Assembly: GCF_025766255.1 (NCBI RefSeq)
Contig: NW_026516966.1
Span: 1-10,869 of the forward strand
DNA from: Zychaea mexicana
Lineage: Eukaryota > Mucoromycota > Mucoromycetes > Mucorales > Lichtheimiaceae
Reading direction: 5' to 3'
Length of the DNA stretch: 10,869 bases
The stretch's first letter is position 1; each line of letters opens with the position of its first letter. Below are positions 1 to 6,662 of the stretch, piece after piece. The position numbers were made by a program, and so were the translations under genes. Below the pieces are notes generated by a model. That model made no database searches. It was not told the DNA's origin and saw only the letters and a program-made list of their open reading frames with translations.

Positions 1-591
1 GCCATGCCGGATAATGCCTTGAACGCATTCAGAATGAACCTCAAACCAGCAGGCAAACAAATCGTTTCGCGCGACGGCTATTACTTGCTTAACAACAGGA
101 AGATAGTTCAACCAATGGTCGATAAGAACGGTGTTCCACTTGGCATGCAGCACATACTTATTGAGAGAGGTCTCTGGCCTTCTGAAGGCCTTATCCGGTA
201 TTGCAGAAAGGACAGCACCAGCACCGATTGCTGTGCAGTTCATCGCTTGGCAGCCCAACCGGATTTTCAAGAACGAAAGTCACTGCTTGAAGAAATCACT
301 TCAAGACATGGGATGGTATTCGAGAAATATCCAAAGTTTCACTGTGAGTGTAACTGGATTGAGCGAGTATGGGCAGAAATGAAGCATATAGCCCGCAAGG
401 AATGTGACTATTCGTTTGCTTCTTTAAAAGCACGAGTAAGCGAGTTGCCCAAACGCATCACCACCCTACACATCATTCACTATGAGCAACGCGCATGGAA
501 ATTCATTGAGATGTATAACAGAGGTTTGGATATCAAAAGGGCCGAATGGGCTATAAAAAAGTACAAAAGAATAAACGCTTTGTCCTTCTGA
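1..591 (+). CDS. DDE transposase, C-terminal part (copy A), cut by window start
   Basis: The frame is open from base 1, so the ATG at 4 is probably internal. The 196 visible residues match the C-terminal half of a fungal DDE transposase family that I recognise from recurring motifs. These are the segment after the second catalytic Asp (DNALNAFRMNLKPAGKQ), then ILIERGLW, then a Cys-rich stretch ending TDCCAVHR, then QPDF, then YPKFHCECNWIE. The last Glu (codon 361-363) is the likely third catalytic residue. After it come CDYSFASLK and a basic tail, KKYKR. The first two catalytic Asp residues would lie upstream, outside the window. No stop or frameshift is seen, so this copy may be intact. Copy B at 8527-10234 is a decayed relative in the same orientation. 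Copy A has no intron where copy B has one, just before ILIERGLW. The family is assigned from memory of its motifs; a relation to IS630/Tc1-type DDE enzymes is inferred. Confidence 0.8.
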   Translation, partial: AMPDNALNAFRMNLKPAGKQIVSRDGYYLLNNRKIVQPMVDKNGVPLGMQHILIERGLWPSEGLIRYCRKDSTSTDCCAVHRLAAQPDFQERKSLLEEITSRHGMVFEKYPKFHCECNWIERVWAEMKHIARKECDYSFASLKARVSELPKRITTLHIIHYEQRAWKFIEMYNRGLDIKRAEWAIKKYKRINALSF

Positions 592-674
592 CTTCAAAGT
601 ACTGTATATGGGCGGGGTTGGAATCCGATTTTTTTTGTTGCACAAAAAAGCCATTCAAGCTGACATGCACCTCA

Positions 675-1877
675 GCCTTTTTTTTTTGGCTCGCACTTTG
701 GATAGCCTTTTTTTTTTGGCTGGCAGTTTGGATAGCCTTTTTTGTCTTGGCTGGCAGTTTGGATAGCCTTTTTTTATTTGGCTGGCAGTTTGGATAGCCT
801 TTTTTTTTGGCTGGCAGTTTGGATAGCCTTTTTTTCCTTGGCTGGCAGTTTGGATAGCCTTTTTTTTCAGTTTGGATAGCCTTTTTTTTTTTGGCTGGCA
901 GTTTGGATAGCCTTTTTTTTCTTGGCTGGCAGTTTGGATAGCCTTTTTTGTCTTGGCTGGCAGTTTGGATAGCCTTTTTTTATTTGGCTGGCAGTTTGGA
1001 TAGCCTTTTTTTTTTTGGCTGGCAGTTTGGATAGCCTTTTTTTTTTGGCTGGCAGTTTGGATAGCCTTTTTTTTTTTGGCTGGCAGTTTGGATAGCCTTT
1101 TTTTTTTGGCTGGCAGTTTGGATAGCCTTTTTTTTTTGGCTCGCAGTTTGGATAGCCTTTTTTTATTTGGCTCGCAGTTTGGATAGCCTTTTTTTTTTTG
1201 GCTCGCAGTTTGGATAGCCTTTTTTTTCAGTTTGGATAGCCTTTTTTTTTTTGGCTGGCAGTTTGGATAGCCTTTTTTTTCTTGGCTGGCAGTTTGGATA
1301 GCCTTTTTTGTCTTGGCTGGCAGTTTGGATAGCCTTTTTTTATTTGGCTGGCAGTTTGGATAGCCTTTTTTTTTGGCTGGCAGTTTGGATAGCCTTTTTT
1401 TCCTTGGCTGGCAGTTTGGATAGCCTTTTTTTTCAGTTTGGATAGCCTTTTTTTTTTTGGCTGGCAGTTTGGATAGCCTTTTTTTTCTTGGCTGGCAGTT
1501 TGGATAGCCTTTTTTGTCTTGGCTGGCAGTTTGGATAGCCTTTTTTTTTTGGCTGGCAGTTTGGATAGCCTTTTTTTTTTTGGCTCGCAGTTTGGATAGC
1601 CTTTTTTTTTTGGCTGGCAGTTTGGATAGCCTTTTTTTTTTGGCTCGCAGTTTGGATAGCCTTTTTTTATTTGGCTCGCAGTTTGGATAGCCTTTTTTTT
1701 TTGGCTCGCAGTTTGGATAGCCTTTTTTTATTTGGCTCGCAGTTTGGATAGCCTTTTTTTTTTTGGCTGGCAGTTTGGATAGCCTTTTTTTTCAGTTTGG
1801 ATAGCCTTTTTTTTCTTGGCTGGCAGTTTGGATAGCCTTTTTTTTTTGGCTCGCAGTTTGGATAGCCTTTTTTTTCC
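675..1877. repeat. Minisatellite, 40 units of about 31 bp
   Basis: Forty copies of TTTGGATAGCC are spaced mostly 30-31 bp apart (range 29-31), with four short units of 22 bp. A full unit is CAGTTTGGATAGCC, then a run of about 7-12 T that may carry a small interruption (GTC, A, C or CC), then GGCTGG or GGCTCG. Units start at 694 (variant CAC), 724, 755, 786, 815, 846, 868 and so on to 1854. The short units, at 846, 1206, 1412 and 1771, lack the GGCTSG part. AGCC before and GGCT after each T-run could pair as a small stem. The unit length is mostly not a multiple of three, so the long frames through it are not evidence of coding. The right edge abuts the 3' side of the Tc1-type transposase gene. 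The left edge begins about 85 bp after the copy A stop codon. Confidence 0.97.
724..1526. repeat. Higher-order organisation inside the minisatellite
   Basis: The variants recur in a fixed order. Units with T-run types GTC, A, T9 (29 bp), CC, short (22 bp), T11, C, GTC occupy 724-960 and again 1290-1526, exactly 566 bp apart. The GTC interruptions lie at 744, 950, 1310 and 1516 (steps 206, 360, 206). The CAG that follows each short unit lies at 868, 1228, 1434 and 1793 (steps 360, 206, 359). This shows amplification of multi-unit blocks, not only slippage of single units. The segment 1527-1770 has mainly GGCTCG-type units and breaks the order. Confidence 0.85.
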
Positions 1878-1923
1878 TGATTGCACTTACCGTTTTCCCC
1901 TAATCGCACATTCGTTTGGGTCA

Positions 1924-3207
1924 TTACATAGATTGTCTGTTTCGACATTTGTCCCAACACTGGTAAGAATGCGAGACGAAACCTTTGAAATGACTTTGCT
2001 TCACACTGTTACAGGCTTCTGTAATCCTATTGGACAAAGTGTCTTCCTGCAAAAACCTATGACGCTTAACCTTACTTTTTGCCACTGCCCAGAATTGTTC
2101 AATTGGATTAAGCTCTGGAGAGTAAGTAGGAAGATACACACATTTATATCCTCGATACTCAATATACTTCTTTATGTTTTCATGTGTGTGAATGGGTTCA
2201 TTATCCATAACAATATAGTGGCCTTTCATATGTGGATGTTTGTCCATTTCATCGAGTGTAGTTTTTAAAAAACTGATATAGTGACCAGTAACAGTTCCTG
2301 AACTTATGTATCCTTCAGCCTTTCTTTTCTTCGCAGGTCTTGGTTTTTTTACGCCGACTGCAATCAAACCTGCAGCGGAGATGGTGCCCAATATAGACGT
2401 CGTGTTTGCTCTCGTTGTTGGCCGAGTTACAATAGCACGCGTACCTTTCCTGGACCAAGCTCTTGAGCGTTTCATATTTATATCGAAAGCAGATTCGTCA
2501 AGAAACACGCAGTTCGTTAGGAAGTTCATGTCCGTATTTTCCCATTTACAAACCCAATTGTGACGCTCCTCAATCTTTGCTGGACTGTTCCTTTCGACAG
2601 AAACAAAATCAGCCTTCTTCAACGAAAGGTTGCATTCGCTTTTCATGAAATTGTAAACAGTGCTACGTGAAACTTTCAGATCATCGAATTGATTCAACAA
2701 ATGCTCAGTCACTTCAACAATAGAAGCAGAGGGATTAGCATCAATAAAGTTGATTATTACCGTTTTATGCTCTTTGGACAAGATACACTTACGACCAACC
2801 TGCTTACAATTATCAAAGATGCCATCAAGACATAAGCTGTACTGCCTTACCCATCTCTGAGCTGTTCGAAGGTGAATGCCCAACTGTTTTGCTGCAGCTG
2901 ATGCGCTCATACACTTCTCAATCTTCAGATCAAAAAATCGAACCTTATCTTGAACGGTATAGCGCACGTAATCTCGTTTTACGTTGGCATCCTTCATACA
3001 AATGTCTTCATCTTTTGGCTTTTCTGTCAGCATTGGACAAACCGATGAAAATTCACAAGAGGGGATATTTTTCAAGTACTCGCTATGAGTCGCAATCGCC
3101 TCAACGACAAATTCATCCTGATCAACGATATACTCCATTGGTTCAGGACCTCCATTCTCATCAACGACATTTCCATGTCCATCTTCAAATAAAAATATTG
3201 CACTCAT
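1924..3207 (-). CDS. Tc1/mariner-type DD34E transposase, intact
   Basis: The enzyme would cut and rejoin transposon ends in the nucleus. The ATG at 3207 is the first in a frame that is open further upstream without an ATG; it gives 427 aa. After an acidic N-terminal region of about 80 residues comes a helix-turn-helix region (MSASAAAKQLGIHLRTAQRW, roughly residues 100-119), then a second DNA-binding part with SRSTVYNFMK. The DDE core follows: VFLDESAF (Asp237), YIVMDNEPIHT (Asp335) and SPELNPIEQFW (Glu370). The second Asp and the Glu are separated by 34 residues, the Tc1-type spacing. No internal stop, frameshift or intron is seen, so the gene may still be functional. The protein is longer than the usual 340-350 aa of Tc1 enzymes, mostly because of the N-terminal extension. 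A TATA box lies upstream at 3265-3276. Confidence 0.93.
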   Translation of the reverse strand: MSAIFLFEDGHGNVVDENGGPEPMEYIVDQDEFVVEAIATHSEYLKNIPSCEFSSVCPMLTEKPKDEDICMKDANVKRDYVRYTVQDKVRFFDLKIEKCMSASAAAKQLGIHLRTAQRWVRQYSLCLDGIFDNCKQVGRKCILSKEHKTVIINFIDANPSASIVEVTEHLLNQFDDLKVSRSTVYNFMKSECNLSLKKADFVSVERNSPAKIEERHNWVCKWENTDMNFLTNCVFLDESAFDINMKRSRAWSRKGTRAIVTRPTTRANTTSILGTISAAGLIAVGVKKPRPAKKRKAEGYISSGTVTGHYISFLKTTLDEMDKHPHMKGHYIVMDNEPIHTHENIKKYIEYRGYKCVYLPTYSPELNPIEQFWAVAKSKVKRHRFLQEDTLSNRITEACNSVKQSHFKGFVSHSYQCWDKCRNRQSM

Positions 3208-3264
3208 TTCAATCTTAAACAATTGAAGAAAAAGAAAAAAAAACAGATCCAGATGATGAAATGG

Positions 3265-3276
3265 CCTACTTTTATA
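3265..3276 (-). promoter_or_regulatory. TATA box of the Tc1-type transposase
   Basis: On the minus strand TATAAAAGTAGG lies about 58 bp before the ATG at 3207, and a T-rich pyrimidine tract follows at about 3224-3244. Position and sequence fit a core promoter. This is from the sequence only. Confidence 0.55.
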
Positions 3277-3308
3277 TTTCTCGAGTGTGCCAAGAAATCA
3301 TCGTGACA

Positions 3309-3462
3309 CGACTTTTATTTTCAAATGTGAGCGACATGGTTTCTAAAAATACGACTTGGTTCCTAAAAGTGCGAATTGATGTTGATCACACAACGACATC
3401 GATTTTAATTTGTTGGCGACATCATTTTTGACCGTGTACGACATTGCCAGTTGGAAGCACTG
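3309..3462. repeat. Periodic subterminal motif CGACAT/CGACTT in the Tc1-type right end
   Basis: On the plus strand CGACTT or CGACAT starts at 3309, 3332, 3352, 3394, 3417 and 3439, with a weaker CGAATT at 3372. Steps are 20-23 bp, about two helical turns. The units at 3332 and 3352 are alike along their length (CGACATGGTTTCTAAAAATA against CGACTTGGTTCCTAAAAGTG), so the tract looks like a worn tandem array. Repeated subterminal sites are known as transposase-binding sites in several Tc1/mariner elements; that role here is inferred. Confidence 0.65.
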
Positions 3463-3508
3463 TATTTGTATTCTAAAAATTGGTCTATACTATCTTTACA
3501 GTAGTAGT

Positions 3509-5284
3509 CTATTTATAGTTGGCATTAAGCAAGAATATTCTACTGAACACGAGCAAGCCACGGGGAATTGACTGTTCTTTGTTCATATGCACGGCAATCC
3601 AGAAGTCAAGACCACGACGAAGCTGCTCTTCATTGACATCGACTGAGCGCCTAAAGATATAAAGAAGAGCAATCAATAACCTTAATCACGCAGCTCATCC
3701 ATGTCTCTCTCTCTCTCTCTCTCTCTCTCAAAACTTACATGCCACGTTCCTCTACAGCGTGTTGCAACTCTGGCATATTGAGGCTTTCAATACCTTCTTT
3801 GGCAATCAACTACATAGAATTATTCTTGAGTTATTAGAGCGGTACGGTACACATGCCTTCCAAAACGACGTACCTTGTCATCTTCCAATAAGTAGTCCAA
3901 ATGTTTATTTAACCGCTTTTCCAACATGCCCTTTGTACCCCAGCCTTTCAAGCCCATAAAGCTAAATACTAAAAGATTAAAAAACCATGCTCTTTTCCAT
4001 CATCTTAATAACTACGTTTGAATCATACCGGCAATAAGCACTTAGGTTGTCCTTGTTAACCTGAGGTAATTCGAAATCGTAGTGATAACCCTTTGCAATC
4101 TTGAAAAATTTTCGAAGCGACAGAAAATCTTCGGGTGCGATCTGATTAATAAGATAAAACAATACATATGTTTAGTACATTATGATCAAACAGATCGATA
4201 TCTATTGCCTTACTTACACGTCCAATTTGATGAGATGCCTGGATAACATTTGAAGACATCCGCTGTCTAGCTTCATCCAGCTTTTGTCGTTGCTTCAGCT
4301 ATCATAATTGAAAAAAAGTATCAATCCAAATTTTAGTTTGCCTTTTCATTGGTATTAGGCAAATGCCCATAAAACCCCATCATACCACTTGGCTCTCAGT
4401 AAGGCAGGTGCTAGGGATGATTCCAGGTGCAAATATAACAAACAGAGGAATCTAATATGAGAATATAATTAGGTTCGACGACATGCATACACATGAACCA
4501 CACACAAAAACTCTGTTTAATCAGATCACATATCTACGTACCGATTCAGGAAGAACAAGGAAAATCAAGCCGAACGGTGCCAATTTGATCATATCCTTCT
4601 TTGATTTGTGGATCTTAATGGCAAAATTTGTACGTGTTATTATACATTGGCTTCCTTTTCCCTATAATTGATCTTTAATGTAGGGATCGAAGATCGCTTA
4701 CAAGTTGGTATTCGGACCGAGTCAGTTGATAACCTTGTTCTGTCACTTGTTGCTTCAATGCTTTGGCTGCCTTTTGGTTGGCCCATAACTCCTTCAATCC
4801 GTTTTTGTAGAATACAACAAGTGCTTTGGACTTTTCGAATAGCTGCCCCAAACGCGATTGTTGCTTAGCAGGAGGATTGGCAGTATTAGTACTATCGGTC
4901 GTATTATCACCGCTCTCTTGTTGTTGCTGCTGTTGTTTTTCTGCTGCAGCGGAGGAAGGACTCGAATACAATCGTCGTGTGGTAAGTGTGATCGTTCGAC
5001 AAGCAAGGGGTGTTTCTAACGGCCGGTAAGCGAGAGCATTTTGACCAAAGATTTTCGTGTTGTAAGTATAATTCGTAAAACCGATGGAAGAAGATCGTTG
5101 AAATGAGGAAGTAGTGTATGTCGAGCGCGCTAAATTGCATCCGGTTGGAGCAATCTTGCTCTGTCTGGTTTTGGATGTGTTAAGATTAATCTTCTATTCT
5201 TCTTTACCAATTTAAGGTACGATTGTTTGGTCGAAAGGTGTACCTGAGATAGGGAAGTAGCTGTCGCTTTGCTATTGAAGTCAT
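3509..5284 (-). CDS. LETM1-family mitochondrial inner-membrane protein, nine exons
   Basis: Exons read from high to low: 5284-5244, 5164-4702, 4613-4542, 4451-4386, 4298-4218, 4141-4029, 3961-3874, 3809-3739, 3650-3509. All eight introns are GT-AG, 64-90 bp, and the frame stays open for 378 aa. An in-frame stop lies just upstream of the ATG. Residues 1-80 are basic and Ser/Thr-rich and end in RRLYSS, like a mitochondrial presequence. Six Gln follow at 91-96. A hydrophobic hairpin-like segment covers about 179-208, with LPESIPLFVIF and PGIIPST. Residues 275-350 carry the family's C-terminal signature: AYCRFMGL, then DDKLIAKEGIESL, ELQHAVEERGMRS, EEQLRRGLDFW and IPRGLLVFSR. LETM1/Mdm38 proteins act in mitochondrial K+/H+ or Ca2+ balance and bind ribosomes on the inner membrane. 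This protein is shorter than LETM1/Mdm38 (about 570 aa or more) and closer in size to the shorter LETM1-domain proteins, so the exact role is open. The first exon boundary is the least certain. Confidence 0.87.
3704..3729. repeat. (TC)13 microsatellite inside the last LETM1-family intron
   Basis: Thirteen uninterrupted TC units lie inside the intron 3651-3738. On the coding strand this is a GA tract that starts nine bases after the intron's first base, just past GTAAGTTTT. Length changes here would alter an intron of only 88 bp close to its 5' splice site. Confidence 0.95.
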
Positions 5285-6518
5285 TCGGAATTAAACCAAC
5301 AAAGTTAGGAGATCCTTGTGCAGGAGTGATTAAACCTTATGTAGTATGTCCGGCGTCAACACCGGCTCCAGGCGCCGCTCCGATACGGATCGGATTGAGT
5401 CATTTTTATGGATCTGTCGCTAATTAATGGACCGACACCATTATCAACTAGCTACACGTTACCAGTCACCATCATCTAGTGCATTAACTGGAATGTATAC
5501 CGAAATTCAACTGTCTGCATTTAAGTCTTCCACTTCTGATCTTTATCTGTACAACAATGGATTGTTTCTAACATAGCTCTTTGTTAATACTTTGCCTTGC
5601 CTCAATTAGTTGTTGTGTTAGTGTTTCGCCCGCGTTGTAATCGATACAATATCGTCGAGAGAAGGAGCTCGGATATCGCGATATATACAAGCTTGTGAGT
5701 ATACGTCTATGACACATATCAGTGAAGAAGGAGATGTGCCGAATAACAATAATTTTAATGGCCCCAGTATGATTGTTGTTGCTTTATTATACATCATATT
5801 AATGGCAACGATGAATAGATAAAAAGCATATCCTACTTTCGTCAAGAGTAGTTGCCGCGATTCAAATATGATAATAGTCCAACTCGTGACAGTATATTTT
5901 CAATTGGCTGAAAAAACATTCGTTTTCTTCTTTTTGTCAACGACAGCAAGGGCAGGAGTTTGCCACTCTGATAAATCCCGAGTAACCAATGGATTGAGTG
6001 ATAGTTTGAGGATGTGTTGCATTAAATTCGCGCCTGATCCGGAGTCTTCTTTCCGTTGCTTGCGATGTTAGTGGTCATGTGCTGCGTATATAGGACAGGG
6101 ATGAGTCCTTGTGGATAAATTCCAAGTGGACAAAGGATTGAGTGATAGTTCGAGGATGTGTTGCATTTAATTCGCGCCTGATCCGGGTTCTTCTTTCCGT
6201 TGCTTGCGAATGACCCCAGCTGTCGTCATGGCATTCTAGCAGGGATAGATTTATCAGCTAGTATGTTCATCATGGTAATCTCAGAGTATGTACTTTATTG
6301 AGCTTACAAATGATGCAACTCTTTTGTGGGAGCTAATGTATTAATGACATTTTTTTCTGGCAATATTTATTATAGACTGGATAAACTATAGATGCGATTG
6401 TGACAGACAAGTATACAGGATAAAGGGAGCTCATTTACGGAAGAGATGAAGAATTAAAAATATGGAGCAACATACAAGATCATACGTGCCTTATCTAAGA
6501 AATATATAGGATTACGTA
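5285..6518. other. Non-coding stretch with a degenerate repeat; upstream region of the LETM1-family gene
   Basis: The first few hundred bases should hold the promoter of the minus-strand LETM1-family gene, but I see no clear TATA box or other element. A GC-rich patch lies at 5346-5400. A perfect 12-base palindrome, ATATCGCGATAT, lies at 5673-5684. An unassigned minus-strand ORF of up to 75 codons lies at 5618-5845, with no family resemblance that I recognise. The only firm structure is the direct repeat listed separately. I cannot support a gene here. Confidence 0.5.
5970..6209. repeat. Direct repeat with 144-bp period, two clear copies
   Basis: Bases 5970-6065 and 6114-6209 align without gaps over 96 bp at an offset of 144. 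The last 75 bp (5991-6065 and 6135-6209) are nearly identical and run from GGATTGAGTGATAG to GTTGCTTGCGA. The 48-bp spacer (AGGACAGGGATGAGT) resembles sequence before the first copy (AGGGCAGGAGT), and GTCATGGC...AGCAGGGATAG after the second copy may be a third, partial unit. The whole is best read as an old tandem repeat of about 144 bp. Confidence 0.85.
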
Positions 6519-6627
6519 GAGCACCCGCAGCGGTCGCTGTTATGAAAATGTTAAATTTAGAAATTTAACAGGCCGCATAACAGTATCTGATAACATAACA
6601 GGGCATATCGTGCAGCGGTTGCTGTTT
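6519..6627. repeat. Nested inverted and direct repeats, possible left end of the Harbinger element
   Basis: TGTTAAATTT (6549-6558) and AAATTTAACA (6561-6570) are perfect arms with a 2-base gap. They are flanked by CTGTTATG (6537-6544) and CATAACAG (6576-6583), a second perfect inverted pair. CATAACAG recurs at 6594-6601. GCAGCGGTCGCTGTT (6527-6541) recurs as GCAGCGGTTGCTGTT (6612-6626). The first of these is preceded by GAGCACCC at 6519. The cluster lies about 40-140 bp before the transposase frame, so terminal or subterminal repeats of that element are the likely reading. The matching right end was not found downstream. Confidence 0.6.
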
Positions 6628-6662
6628 AATTTATTGTTAAACTTCACGCGTCGTTAGTTTAA

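Larger units (their letters stand above)
1924..3462 (-). mobile_element. Tc1/mariner-type transposon, right end defined, left end unclear
   Basis: The transposase gene runs on the minus strand. Beyond its 5' side the sequence ends, read on the minus strand, with CAGTGCTTCCAACTGGC immediately after a TA (plus strand TA at 3463-3464). That is the usual form of a Tc1-type end at a TA target. The opposite end should show the same sequence in inverted orientation to the left of 1924. I do not find it. Instead there is a 46-bp non-repeat stretch (1878-1923) and then the minisatellite, whose units begin with CAGT. The element may therefore have an unlike left end, may have lost it, or may extend through the array. 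The coordinates given cover only what can be supported. Confidence 0.7.

Noticed and set aside
675..1877. CRISPR array, suggested by regular 31-bp direct repeats
   Set aside because: There are no unique spacers; the whole unit repeats. The setting is eukaryotic and no cas genes are present.
1667..1960. Long minus-strand frame through the minisatellite with repeated GYPNC peptides
   Set aside because: The peptide repeats follow from the DNA repeat, and most unit lengths (29, 31, 22) shift the frame. Nothing indicates coding.
1816..2268. Plus-strand 150-codon ORF overlapping the array and the Tc1-type gene
   Set aside because: It is antisense to a clear transposase gene and its start lies in the minisatellite.
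3431..3462. Plus-strand CCAGTTGGAAGCACTG at the Tc1-type right end resembling the array core CAGTTTGGATAGCC
   Set aside because: The likeness is short, gapped and in direct rather than inverted orientation, so it is not good evidence for matching ends.
4907..5140. Minus-strand 77-codon ORF starting with an ATG inside LETM1-family exon 2
   Set aside because: It is in a different frame from the spliced protein and has no recognisable features. The frame with the presequence and domain continuity is preferred.
5346..5423. Plus-strand ORF of 25 codons in a GC-rich patch (MSGVNTGSRRRSD) as a first exon of a divergent gene
   Set aside because: No good donor site precedes the stop codon and I found no following exon; it lies in the upstream region of the LETM1-family gene.
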